Source: Desmodesmus armatus
Taxonomy: Eukaryota; Chlorophyta; Chlorophyceae; Sphaeropleales; Scenedesmaceae
Direction of reading: 5' to 3'
Length of the DNA stretch: 64,000 nt
Assembly (NCBI GenBank): GCA_007449985.2
Contig: VIIQ02000259.1
Location: 21,994-85,993 of the forward strand
Shown: piece after piece, positions 1 through 12,400 of the stretch
Layout of the letters: each line of letters starts with the position of its first letter
Position numbering within the stretch: position 1 is the stretch's first letter
Program-made: the position numbers and the translations under genes
The notes under the pieces: model-generated
What the model was told of the DNA's origin: nothing
Seen by the model: the letters and a program-made list of their open reading frames with translations, nothing else
Database searches by the model: none

Positions 1-275
1 GGTGCTGGCTTCTCCAATCCAACGATGAAGCCATCAAGTGGGGTGGCTGTTTTGGTGGTGTTCTGTAGGACAGCCGTAACATTGGTGCTGCAAAATGGAA
101 CTCGATATGCCGACAGGGGTGCCAGACATCATGGCCTGCACCTGCATCGAACCGAAAAAATTTGAACGCAGGATCCACCAACGGTCTCACAAACCGCAAG
201 CTGCGAATGGCGCAGACGAAGGCTAAGTTCTGGTTCAGAATAACGTTGTATTTCTAGCAAGAACACAATCGGTGT
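1..275 (+). promoter_or_regulatory. CpG-containing leader region of the HIT-like gene
   Basis: No coding exon is supported here. The stretch keeps many CG dinucleotides and lacks the strong TG/CA bias of the introns, as do the other presumed gene starts in this window. An in-frame TAG at 255-257 precedes the first ATG at 276. I infer promoter plus 5' UTR. No TATA box is evident. Confidence 0.3.
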
Positions 276-1749
276 ATGTTTGGAGCAACCATTTCCTTTG
301 TCCCTGGTCCGAAGATGCTGCTGCCAGTGTTTGCCAATCCCACCACACGAACAGCACCCGATGGCAGCCAGGAGACTGAGCTGAAGCTTTCTGGTTCCAG
401 TGACTGCCTCTTCCAAGGTTCCATTAATGTAGGTAGCTGCAGTTATCACCCTCGTGCATGCATTCTGCCAACCTGCACACTGCCACCATACAAGTATACA
501 TCTTGTATTGTGCTTTATCCCTTCCTTCTCTATGACAGGCTCACAGCGATGAGGTGGTGTGCACATACTTCAGAGCAGTCAGTGGCGGCCTGGAGGAGCG
601 CCAGCTGCAGCATTACCACCTCAAGATCACCAACGGCCGCTTTAACCCCAAGACACGGAGCCAGACCCCCCAGTGGCACTGCACTGTGTGGTATGGGGAG
701 CAGGATGCTGCAGCAGATGCCAGTGCACTACGCAGTGGACCCTTGCAGGTGACATTTAGTGGCTGCTGCTTCCTCTTTGAAACGTCAGCACCTGTCACAG
801 CGTGTGTGTGTGGGGGGGGGGGGGGGGGGGGGGGGGGGCAGGGGGAGGGGGGGGGCAGGGGGAGGGAGGGGGCGGAGGGAGGAGGTTGAAGGAGGGGGCG
901 GGTCAGGGAGGGGGAGGGGGGGATGCGGGGGCGTGGGGGCAAGGTGGAGACAGGGGCAGGGGGGGGGGGGGGGACGGGGACGGGTGACGAGAGAAGGAAG
1001 GAGGGGGGTGGGGGAGGGTGAAAAGGGGGGAGGGGGAGGGGCAGGGGGTGGGGGCAGCTGTTGCTTTGACCCGCCAAGACGCAGTGCAGTTGCAGCACGC
1101 ACCCAAAAGCACCTTCAACTTGCCACCTGCCCTCACCCTGAGCCAGAACCGTGTGGGCATGGCCTAACAGAGTCTGGCCGGGCAGTTGATGCAGCATCAA
1201 ATCATGATCATGTCCGCTTGCTCACATAAGCACCCACCTTCCCATCTGCATCCGCCTGCGCCAGGTGCCCAGGTGCATGTCATGTGACATGGACTGCCCA
1301 TTGCTCCTGGGCATCACAGGAGAGGACCCAGACAGCAGAATAACAGCTGCCAATTACGAAGGAGAACCAGCAGCAGCAGCAGCAGCAGCAGCAGCGCCAC
1401 CAGCAGAGCCAACAGCACCACCAGCACATGCAGCACTTGTGGCTCAAGCAGAACCAGCAGCAGAAGCAGGAGCACGACCCAGCCCAGCCCAGCATGCTCC
1501 ACAGCAGTCAACACAGAGTGGCAATGCAAATCCACAGACCACCCCAGTAGCCGGATCCAGCACGCAGCCAGCACAGCAACTATCCCCACAGCAGCAGGGC
1601 ATGTCACCTCTGCAGGGTGACCAGCAGCAGCCACAGCAGCAGCTAGTAATGGAGCCCCAGGGGCCCTCCGCTGATTCCAACCCTCAGACTCTCCATGAGA
1701 CCCAGCAAACCCTGCAGCCCCAGCAGCAACAGTCCCAGCAGCAGCAGTC

Positions 1750-1785
<36 letters not shown>

Positions 1786-1824
1786 GCCTCATCACCCCCA
1801 GCTGCAGCAGCCTCGCCAACAACC

Positions 1825-1863
<39 letters not shown>

Positions 1864-2860
1864 ACACCTAGCCCAAGGGCCCATCTTGCGCTCCCGTGAC
1901 TCCCTTGTCCGCGAGTCAGATCACTGCCGTGTCTGGTTCGATGCCAAGGGCCGACCCATGTTTGTGGTCACGCCCAAGCAACACTTGGAGTGGCTGTCAG
2001 ATCTGTCAGACCCCAGCTGTGTGATCTGTTCAGGACGGCAGTGGCAGTGTTGGAGGAGATGGGGTGTGGCTGCATCAGCATGATACTCAATCAGGGAGAC
2101 CAAAGAAACCATGCACACCTGCACCTGAAGGTAAAGGCCGCAAGGAATTCATCTCACTGTCTGCATAAGTTGGTCTGGGGCGTGACAGCAGCAGCAGCCA
2201 CTTGGTCACCAGCAGCAGCAGCAGCCAGTGAAAGGACTGCAGCAAGCCCTTGTGCTAGTTTAGCCAGTGAGATGTACTCTATGCTGCTTTCAAGCTCACA
2301 GTCTCGCAACAGCAGCTAGTGCACGCAAAGGTGTTGACGCATCACTTGCCATGAACCAATACATGCCATGATGACCAGGCACATTGGATGTGTCATTGTG
2401 CATGCAGGTGAAGGTGCATGAGCGGGAGTTTGACCGGGCTGTAGCAGGGTGGTCTACCCAGCACCAGCAGCAGCTGCACGCTATCAGAGCCTTCCGTGAC
2501 ACCCTGCCCCCAGAGCACCGAGGTACCTTTGCAGCCTACCAGCTAAGGGTGCAGCAGGCCGGGCGGGGTGGGGGCAGGGGTGAGGGAAGGGGTGGGCGTG
2601 GCGGCGGAGGTGGCAGGGCACGAGGGGGAGGGTGGAGGGGGAGGGGTGGAGGTGGGAGTGGGGGTAGCCAGGGTGACTGGCGGCAGGGTCACCAGGGCTG
2701 GGACCAGCAGCAGTGGCAGCAGCCACAGCAGCGATGGCAGCAGTCGCAGCAGCAATGGCGACAGCCACAGCAGCAAGCAGCTGGTCAGCAGCAGCAGAAG
2801 CAGAGTGAGGGTCCAGATAACGAGGGCGACTCCAGGGTTGGCAAGTGGCAGCCGGCGTGA
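276..2860 (+). CDS. HIT-like (histidine triad) protein with polyQ and RGG regions; one apparent frameshift
   Basis: Proposed exons are 276-428, 539-748, 1090-1150, 1320-2130 and 2408-2860, with compatible phases and a TGA stop. The first ~140 residues are unrecognised (HSDEVVCTYFRAV, KITNGRFNPKTRS). A Gln/Pro/Ala-rich segment follows, with two CAG runs of more than ten glutamines. Then comes a domain (CRVWFDAKGRPMFVVTPKQH to NQGDQRNHAHLHLK) whose His-x-His-x-His core looks like the histidine triad of nucleotide hydrolases and transferases. The C-terminus is an RGG box followed by WQQ repeats, so RNA binding is plausible. The HIT domain is split: it reads in frame 2 to about 2015 and in frame 1 from about 2017, and one extra C in the CCC run at 2012-2014 would rejoin the halves. 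With that base the protein would be 562 aa. The 5' exons are less certain than the last two. Substrate unknown. Confidence 0.6.
812..1048 (+). repeat. Poly-G and G-rich purine tract in intron 2
   Basis: After a short GT repeat there are 27 consecutive G (812-838), then about 210 bases of almost pure G/A with many runs of three or more G. It lies within the proposed intron 749-1089 of the HIT-like gene, with the G-rich strand as the sense strand. Such a tract can form G-quadruplexes or triplexes. The exact G count is unreliable in any assembly. Confidence 0.9.
1747..1860 (+). repeat. Interrupted CAG trinucleotide repeat (polyGln coding)
   Basis: Two uninterrupted CAG runs flank a short Pro/His/Leu/Arg linker, all in the open frame of exon 1320-2130. 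They encode two polyglutamine stretches just before the HIT-like domain. A third CAG run at 1370-1395 is read as polyAla in the same frame. Confidence 0.85.
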
Positions 2861-3483
2861 ATCTGCTTCGCAGCCAGGGCGTTGGTGACGGGGGCAGAGC
2901 TGTTGTGGCTTGCAGCTTGCTGGCATTGGTGCAGAGAGTGACATGCCACGCTGTTACATAAGAATTGTACCATAATCCCGCCCTGAGCACCTTGTACATC
3001 GCGGTAACGTACGTGTTGTGTGTGTGTGTGGGGGGGGGGGGGGGCAGGGCATACAGTTGTTTACTTACAAACCAGCATTGCCATGCCTTCTGGTGGTTGA
3101 GGGGTCCACCGTGGTTCACACTTCAGCCTCATAGCCATGTCCAGTGTGCAGGTGCCAGCGGCTGCATGTGCAAGGACAGTTTGTATGGTGGGCCAGCCTA
3201 GTTTGAACAACACGGCGTCATGGGTGATGACGAACGACCAGTCTTGGATGATCAACTTGATATCAACAGATGAAATATGAAACGCATTGGCGGTCTTCTT
3301 CTCGCGCGTCGAGTCAAACAGCAACTGCAAACCCTGGAGAGTGCAAACAAGTTGAGGTGTTCGTGGCGTCGTGAGACTCGGCCAAAACGATGTCGCACGT
3401 CTCCGAATGTTCGGTCTTCCTCCCCTCAGTCCCCATGTTGTGAACAGAAACCCCAGAGCAGCAGCAGGACAGCAGGAACCAGC
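2861..3483. other. Intergenic: 3' region of HIT-like gene and start of DUG fusion gene
   Basis: No gene is supported. A (GT)n-Gn microsatellite lies near 3016-3044. From about 3190 the sequence becomes CpG-richer and less G+T-biased, as at other gene starts here, so 3190-3483 probably holds the promoter and 5' UTR of the next gene. The frame is open upstream of ATG 3484 from 3277, but a start there would not give the N-terminal Met-Cys that class II amidotransferases need. Confidence 0.4.
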
Positions 3484-6400
3484 ATGTGTCGGTTGATGGC
3501 CTACATAGGGCCTCCCAGGCTCATTGCTGATGTTGTGCTATGTAAGGATATAGGTTGCATATTGCACGCGATCAACAGACTGTATCTAGAGGAACTGGAT
3601 CATGCTGCTGCTGGAACGGGAGAGAGCAGTGCTGTTGCAGTTACAGTCGCTGGCCATGCATGCAGCAGCAATGGTTGCTAGCTGTACATAATGAGATTTA
3701 TTTTATGAACAAGTCCAGTGGCTCATGCCAACCACCTCCATTCCTGCTGTTGCTGCACAGGGCCCGACCGGTCCATAATCAAGCAGTCGTATGATGCACG
3801 GGAGAGGCTGCAGGACCCTTCTCTGCCCAATCACCTGGGTTTTGGGAACCTCAACGGTGATGGCTTTGGCATTGGCTGGTATGCCCCAGATGACCTGCGA
3901 GAGGGTGACCCCACACCCTGCATGTACAAGAGCATCACCCCTGCATGGTGAGTCGGCTGCAGCAACAAGTAACGAAAGCAGTAGTCGAACAGCCTACGTG
4001 GTGTTCAAGGAGTGCTTGTAGCGATAGCCGTGAAAGCAACAGCCCTGTTAGAGGCTGGACTCAAGACAGAAAGCTGGTGCTGGGGCCAGGAAGCAGCGCC
4101 ACTGTCCTTGGCCATGCATGAGACTGCATGAGTTTCAAGAGTAGCTGGCACAGGAAGTTCCAAGCAGCTTTGCTGAGGAGTGTAACATGCCTGGCTGGAT
4201 GGCCAGCTTGCCGCAACAACACTGACCCAACTTTGTTCTGACCACACTGCTCCCTAGTCATGGCTGCCATCCCCAAAATTGCTTCCTGCACAATGTGATG
4301 TTTTGTGCTGCAGGAACAATGAGAACTTGGCCCGGCTTTCCTGCAAGATTATTTCGCCCCTGTTTTTTGCCCACGTGCGCGCAGCATACCCCGGCATGCC
4401 AGTATCAGAGCAGAACTGCCACCCCTTCCAGTGGGGTCGCTACATCTGGATGCACAATGGCGTGGTTGGCGGCTTCAGCAAGATCAAGCGGCGCCTGCTC
4501 GATCAGCTGTCAGATGCAGCCTACAACAGCATCCAGAGCTTTCACTCGGACTCAGCTGTCTCGTTTGCAGTGTTCTTGAACCACCTGCCAGACCTGGTGC
4601 AGCAGCAGCAGCCCAACGTGCTCCTCAACGCCATGCAGGTGGGAAAATGGGGCCTCTGTAGTGTCGGTAAATTGGTGCGCGCCCAATTGGGTGTGGCGGT
4701 CTGATGGCGCGGATAGCAGGTGGCACAGCAGCAGCAGTTACCCCAAGGGCTGCGAAGCCGTCATGCAGTAGCGTTCCAGCAGCAGCAGCAGCAGCAGCAG
4801 CATAGTTTGCTTGCTGCAAAGTTTTTGCGGCTAGCATTGCAGCGAAGCAGTGGTTGAGGACAGGAGGGTATGGTTGCAGTATGCTTGCAGCAGCAACAAG
4901 AGCAGAAGCTCAGTGGTGTTGCTACGCATCACACAGGTAATTGTTAGCCAGCAGTGATTACCATGCAGAGCTGGTCACCAGGGCGGATGAACTTCACCAG
5001 TTCGGCGCTTGGTACACTAACCCTGTCAACACCTGTCCCTGTTCAACACTTGTCTTATGTCATGCAGGCTGCTATCTCCACCATCACCAGAGTGCAGGAT
5101 CAGATGGGCATCACAGATGTATCCCTGCTCAACTTCGTTGTGTCAGATGGCGCCACCATGATTGCGACCCGCTTTGTGCGCCCAGAGACGGAAGCAGCAG
5201 CCACCCTGTACTATGCAGAGGGAGCATCCTTTGACCGCCTGCAGCCACAGGGCCAGCACGACCTGCAGCAGGACGCTGAGGGTGTCAATGGTGGGAGCAG
5301 CAGCAGCAGTGTGAACGGGGAAAAGGTCAGCAGCTGTGGCGGCTGCCCAGCAGCAGTGGCATCGGGGGCGCAGGAGGGTGGGGCAGTTGGCACGCAGGAG
5401 CTGGTTGGCAGTAGCGTGCTTTGTGAGGCCAGCTATGGCATCAGCTACAGTGAGCGAGGAGCCAGCGTGGCGTTTGTGGCCTCTGAGCCGATCACGGGGT
5501 CTACCACGGACTGGGTAAGTTGAGATTTTGGTCAGGCAGTAGCACTGCTTGGTGTGACATGCGAGTATGCTGTGCATCTGTCAAGCAGCGACTTGCGATG
5601 CCTCAAGCTGTAGATTCTGGCAAAGGCGGTCAAAAGCAGCAGTGCAGTGGGAGAACGCTGCGCCGTTGAGAGATTGCTTGGTGTCCTGCAGGTGTGTGTG
5701 CCCAAGAACACTGTGCTGGTGGTGACACGTGAGAAGGGAGGCTTCCTCAGTGTCCTGCAGAGCAGCCTCAGCACAGGAGCAGAGCCTGACCCAAGGCTGG
5801 CTGAGGTAAGCTAGGCAGGACAGCGCAGTGGCTGTTGTGCTGTGCTATGCTATGCTGTGCTGTATGCCTGTGTCAATGCCAGTACCATCAAGCACAGCTC
5901 ACAGCAGCAGCATCCATGGCGTTGGTGAGCTTACGTGCTTGCAGCAGCATGCATAGGAGTGCACAACAATCATAGTGCCTGCAGCTGATTGACTGTGCTT
6001 TCCAACCATGTGTGCGCACAGGTCTCCACTTGCCTGGCTTCAATTGCCCAGGGAGTTCACACCAAGAGCAGGGCATGGGTGGCTCGTTTGCCCACAGCAC
6101 AGGTGAGGCTCATGGGGTTGTCGACTGGGGCGCGCTGACCTTGCTCGTACAGCAACTCCACTGTTTGCTACAGCTATTGCCCTCCAACGTCATGGCTGAG
6201 CCCCAGACTGCCTGCAAGATGGACTCCTGTCAGCCCACGCAGCAGGATGTTTTGCATGGAGAAGCCTAGTTGACTAATTGCATGTGATCTGTCCTGCAGG
6301 GTGGCTGGGCCTCAAGTGGTGGTGCAGGGCCTGTTGCCTCCAGCCCCGGCGCCCTGGGTGATGGCCTGATGTCACCACGCGGCACTGCAGGCTTTGTGGA

Positions 6401-9400
6401 TGGCCTGCTGGGCATGTCCAAGTCAGGGGCAGGTGAGGCCAGGGGCAAGGCTTGGCCAACCAGTCCTTGTTCTCCGTTGACAAGGACAGTTGCCGCCAGC
6501 TCTGCTGAACTGGCTGTCAGCAGACCAACTTGGGCCCTTGCATTTCACGGTCATGGTGCCAGGTGTGGGCAGGTCTTTTGGATGATGCATCATCTGGTCA
6601 ATGATAAGTGTGCTGCTGTGTTCACAACAAATTTGACAATTGCTGTGTGCTGCTGTGTGGTGACCTGCGGTCTGTCGTGCAGAGCCTGAGACAGTGTCCA
6701 TGGAGGAGGAGCACATGCTCACAGGTGTGCTTACTCTTGGCTGTCAGCATAAGCAACGACACTGGCTCTGTGATGCGCCATGTCTTCCGGCAATACCTGA
6801 ACAGCCCCCTGCAATACCTGAACAGCCTCCTGTTGTTTAATCTGTCTCATCTCCCTGACGAAGTACAACCTGCCTGACTTGGTTTTGCTGGCTGTGCTGC
6901 CTGTGCTGTGGTATGTTGCAGGCCACACCAGGTCTGTGCTGGCCTTGGTTGTAGATGAGCCATCCAGCCGCCTGTACAGCAGCAGCACAGACGCAACAGT
7001 GCGTGCGTGGGACCTGACCGACATGTCCTGTGTGGCAGTCATCCGAAGCCACAGCAAGCCAGTCACCAAGCTGCAGCTGCTGGGAGGGCGACTGCTGTTC
7101 ACTGCTGCTGGAGGTGCTGTGCGTGTGTGGGACACCAAGACTTTTGTGTGCCTGGCGAAGGTCAGGACGAGCCACTACAGCGGTGCAATCAGGTCGATGC
7201 TGGTGAGTGCTGGGGGTTTGGTGTATTGTTTCTATCTGGGCTAGTTGCTGTGTCAGCGTGTTGCTGTCAGGGTTTGAGTTGTGAGGACAACTGGTTTGCT
7301 GCAAGCCTTGCCTCATTAACCAGGCAGTGGCTTGCACATGGCAGTGTTTCTGCAGGCAGACATGTGATCGTATCCTTGGGAATGCTTACTCATGTGCTGT
7401 TGCGTGTCTGCAGGTCATAGCTGATGGCACCGTCTATGTGGGCCACCAAGACATGACAGTGAAGAAGTATCTGCCCATGGATGCAGCTAATGGCTGCAAC
7501 GGCGTCGCAGACAGCTTACCTGTCAGCCCGAGGCTGGCAGGGAATTCAACTGCACAGCAGGTATGGCATGCAGGTTTATGCTACCTGGTGTGTTTTGAGT
7601 TGCGTTGTGGTACTTGGCAGCCATGCAGTTGATCCTGCCGCTGCATCGGTGCATGGTGTGTGGCACAACCTGCAGGATTGTTGATTGTTACCAGGCCCAT
7701 GATTTCACATTTGAGTGTGTCAAGCTGTGGTTTGCATGATAGCATGTGTGGTCATTGAAACCCTTTTGCCCTGTGTGGGGCAACAGATGTAGGAGATTAA
7801 ACAGGAAGGGGAGCCTGCCGCCCTGTGTGGTCCTGCAGGGAGCGGTGCGTCCTCCAGATGCTCAGACTGACCCCAAGGTTGGCCATGTGGGCCCTGTCAA
7901 CGACCTGGTGGCGTGCGGGCCATACATCTGCAGTGCAGGTACAGCACATGACAGTTGTGCAGTTCAATGCAATGCCTGTAAGGTGGTACGACACATGGTA
8001 GTTGTGCAGTATTGTGCAGTGCCTGTAGGTTGGTATGACGCTAATGGCGGGAGCCCAGTAGAGTGTGCTGCTCACTCCTGCGTTCGTGAGTGTCTGGCAG
8101 GGTGTGTTGGGCTCACACACAGCGTTGCGCCTACACTCACCCATCGTGTGCAGCCTGTCTATGTATGTGAACACTGACAGGATTTGTGTGTGGCTTGCAG
8201 GTGGTGACACCACAGTGCGTGTGTGGCATGCCAGTGACCTGTCCCTGGTGCGTGTGCTGAGGGGCCACCGCGGCAGTGTGCTGACGCTGCTGGCAGTGGG
8301 TAGTGTACTGCTCAGTGGGTCCAGGGACAACACCATCAGGTGCGTAACCGATGCAACACTATCCAGTCCTAGCCTCAGCCCTGCTCTGTAAGTGTTTCTT
8401 CTCTAGTTCTGTCGGCATTACAGCTAGCTTGTGGTCTTGCCTGAACGTGTACCACATCGCTGGCTCTGTTTGCTGGTGCTCAGGCTTGCACATTCGCAGC
8501 TGTATCACGTCAATTGCTGTGAGTGAGGACACGAACCAAGGGTGATGTGCCCTGCTGTGGTTGTGTCGCAGGGTGTGGGACTTGGACCTGGACTTTGTAT
8601 GCCGCAGGACCCTGCTTGGGCACAAGGACGACGTGGTGCACCTGGATGCCCTTGGCCTCAACAAGGCCGGCCCCACAACCGGCAACAGCACACACGCCCT
8701 GCCCCTCAGCCGACACAGCCCAGAGCCCTTTGAGGGCGTAGGCACTTCCAGCACAGCCAGCACAGGCACTGCAGACGGGCTAACACCCCCTAGGCCCAAC
8801 AGCCGGCTGGGCCGCTCAGCTAGCCAGGGCCTGTTCTCAGCATCAGTGCTTGTGGCATCAGCATCAGCAGATGGTACTGTCAGGGTGTGGAACAGCAGCT
8901 GGGCATGTTTGCGGGTGCTGACCATCTGTGCACCTACCCTTGCGGCGGATGGATATTTGGGACCTCCCTCGCCCAGTTGGCAGCAGCAGCAGCAGCCACC
9001 GCAGCAGCAGTCGTCGGCAAGTGCTGCTGCTGCGCTGCTGGCAAAGCAGCAGGGGCCTCCTGCAGGGTCCGTTTCCAGCAGCGCCTGCAATGGCAGCTTA
9101 CCAGGGCCAAACCTGAAGGCGACAGCTGCAGCAGTGACAGGCACACAGGAGCAGCGGAGCTCTCCAGCAGCTGTCGTCACTTTTGCTGACGATGTCCTCG
9201 AGCAGCACAGCAGCAGTGCCTCTCAGGGTGGACAGCAGCAGCAGCAGCAGGAGCAGGATCATGAGTTTGCAAGGCACCTGCGAACCAGCTTCCATGCCTG
9301 GGTGCCGGAAGATCAGCAGCAGCAGCAGGGACAGCCAGCAGTGATCCAGCAGTTACCGCAGCTGCAGCAGTTAGAGCAGCAGCCGTCCCTACAAGATGGC

Positions 9401-12400
9401 ATCCCCAACCAGCAGCAGCAGCCACAGCAGCATGCACTGCCACCGGTGCAGACGGGTCAGCAGCAGCATTCGCAACAACAGCAGCATTCGCAGCCGCGGC
9501 AGCTAGTGTCGCAGGGGTCACTATCCAAGCGGCAGCAGAAGCGGCTCAGCAGGCAGCGGGCACACATGCCGGCAACAGCAGCGCTGGTGGTCGGCATCTC
9601 TAGCCGCCACATAGTGGGAGGCTACAGCGATGCTACCATCCGGCTATGGCATATGGATGATGTATACCTAGCTGACCTAACAGAGCAGCTAGTTACAGGA
9701 CAGATCCATCAGTCAGACTTGGCACTACTGCAGGAGCAGCTGATGCCCTTGGGAGGAGCCAGCAGCTACAACGCATTTGGCAGCTTCAACCCCTTTGCAG
9801 GCATCAGCTTCGGCAGCAACGTTAACCTCAGCAGCTTAGGCAAGCATGCTAGCTTGGACCTTGGCGGCTCCTCCCCACCACTGTCACCCACCGGTCTTGC
9901 AGGGCAGATAGCCGGTCAGCTAGTTACGAATGCGTTCAGCACGGCTAGCCAGCTGCTGCGGGAAGGCAGTGGGACGATGGTGGGTGTAGAGCTAATGCAG
10001 GGGTCGGAAAAGGTGCGCAGGAGGGGTTGCTGGTGTGCACGCCTGAGGGATGCGCAGCCAGCACGTACCAGCAGCAACAACTTGGGGCCGCTGAACCCAG
10101 CCGCAGGCAGCAGCAGCAGCGGGGCCCTAAGAAGCGGCGGCGGCAGCAGCAGTTTCCCGCCAGCGTCACCGCATGGAGCAGCAGAGGCTGCGGTGGATGC
10201 TGCTGCTGCTGTTGCGGGGGTGAGCTCTGCCTCGCTGCCCAAGACGCTGCAGTGTTTGGCGTGTGGCTCCCAGGACCAGCAGCTGGTGCGCGCGCTGAAG
10301 GACTTTGTGGCCATCAGGACAGTCAGCAACAACAAGGTGCGACTGGTTGGATTGTTTAAGATTGCTTACGGGGTTGCCAGCAAGGGCTGCTGTTTTGGTG
10401 CCTGTCATCCAAGAAGCCTGAAGCCGTGTATGTGGCAGACTGCATCGTGAGAGCTGTGTGCATGGTGCTGTCTTGAAAAATTGTCACAATCCATGTGTTG
10501 CTTGCCTCTCAGTACAGTCAACGGTACGTGCAACATCAACACACAGTCCTTGGGCAGTCGGTCCCTTCAAAACGCATGCCACAGGGAGTGCATTCAGCCA
10601 ATGCATCAACCATCCAAAGATGGCACATGCCGAAGTTCAGTGTAAGTGGGTGGGGACGCACAGTAAAAGCACTTGCTGTGTCTACACATGTGTCCTGCGC
10701 AGGCTCTGCATGACGAGTGCCTGCGAGGAGCCAAGTTTGTGTCCCGCCTGTTGGAGGCCCTGGGTGCTGAGGTCAAGATGGCGCAGCCCTATGACGGCAA
10801 GAACCCAGTGGTGCTGGGGCGGCTGGGCAACAACCCTGCACACCCAACAGGTGAGGGGGTGTCAACCCCTGCTGCATACATGCCTGCATGTGGCATCGGC
10901 CAGGCTGTGGGATGACTGCTTCAATGTTCATCAACCTTGATTACTGGGCGGTTTAGCTGATGATCGGGTACGCCAAGTGGTGCTGCCTGGTGTTGACACA
11001 TGGCTTGTGTGTGTGTGTTGTGGTGCAGTGGCCTTCTACGGCCACTATGATGTTCAGCCCGCTGAGGAGCCTGACTGGCGCACCAACCCCTTTGAGATGA
11101 CTGCGGTTGACGGCTACCTCTGCGGACGTGGCACCAGCGACAACAAGGGGCCCATGCTGGCTTTCATCTATGCAGTCAAGGTGTGATTTAAACTGTGTCA
11201 CCATGGCCCTGGTGTGAAGCGTTCAGGGCTTTGGGGTTCAGTCATAATTCGCATCTTGCTGAGCGTTTTTTCATCATGATGTGCTGCTGCAGCTGGGTCA
11301 TATGTTGTCATACTGGCTGGTCAGGCCTGGCAGCAAAAGCAAATGCTTTGGGTCTTTTGATGGATCATGTCTCAGACCCGTCTGTTCCCCTGATTGTTGC
11401 TATACTTCACACAATGCTCTTGCAGGAGATGCTGGACTGCTGGCGGCTGGCCGGTGCGTCCGCCCCCCTCAACTTTGCCTTCATGTTCGAGGGAGAGGAG
11501 GAGAACGGCTCACTCGGCTTCCAGGAGAGCGTTGCTGCCAACCTGGACTGGTTTGCGGACGCATCGCTGGTCATCATCAGCAATACCGTGTGGGTGGGGG
11601 AGAACAGGCCCTGCCTGACCTACGGCATGAGGGGCATGGTGACTGCTAGCCTGGTGGTGAGTGGTCTTGGCCGGCTTTTTGCTGGTGCTCTACAAATGGC
11701 TTGGCTAGCAAAGAGTTGTGCAGTGTTCGTGTTGCAGTTTGTAGCGCCATTGGTGTTGGCAAACCTGCACCTGGCCCAAGGAGTCTGCAGCTTGGGTTTC
11801 ATCACCCGTTGGTGTTTTGTCAGTGTGCACAACGACACCACAAAAGCATATGTGTGTCACAGGTCAGCCGAGTGCAAGTTCACAGCAACATAGTTGGCAT
11901 TGCACGAAACGACAGTGAACAGAACCCAACTAACAAGCAGTTGCCAACTGTCATGGGGCCGTGTGCAGGTGTCAGGGCCCCAGCGAGACCTGCACAGCGG
12001 CAACGATGGCGGCGTGTTCCACGAGCCCATGGCCGACCTGGTGCAGCTGCTGGGCAGCCTGCATGGCCCAGGGGGCAAGGTCAGTGTGCCTGGCTTCCAC
12101 AATAGCGTGCGGCCGCAGCTGATGGAGCTGGCCTGGCAGGGCCTTGAGCACAGTGAGGAGTTCTCTATGAAGAGCTACAGGTGTGTGGTGAGAGATCTAG
12201 ATCTCTGCCTCCCCTCTGGAGGGCGAGGCAGATCTAGATCCCGATGTTACCAATGTCGCAAGTGGGAGGAGCACGACAAACTACTAGTAGCTGGGCACCG
12301 TGGGAGGCCGCACATGCTTTGCGGCTTGTTGGGTGGCCTACACTGCAGTGGCCTACAACGCACACTGGACTGGACCTGCACTCATCCCACAGGTGTAAGA

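Noticed and set aside
759..1229. 156-codon Gly/Arg-rich open frame
   Set aside because: Produced by the poly-G and purine tract of an intron; no conserved content.
1090..1345. In-frame TAA codons followed by CAG, suggesting TAA is read as Gln
   Set aside because: Splicing 1150 to 1320 is phase-consistent with the long open frame and removes the first TAA; the second is not in the used frame. No TAA or TAG occurs inside any other joined gene.
1314..1865. Minus-strand Ala/Leu-rich open frame
   Set aside because: Complement of CAG repeats; shadow of the polyQ exon.
3277..3483. Upstream in-frame start for the amidotransferase
   Set aside because: Class II amidotransferases need Cys right after the initiator Met; only ATG 3484 gives Met-Cys.
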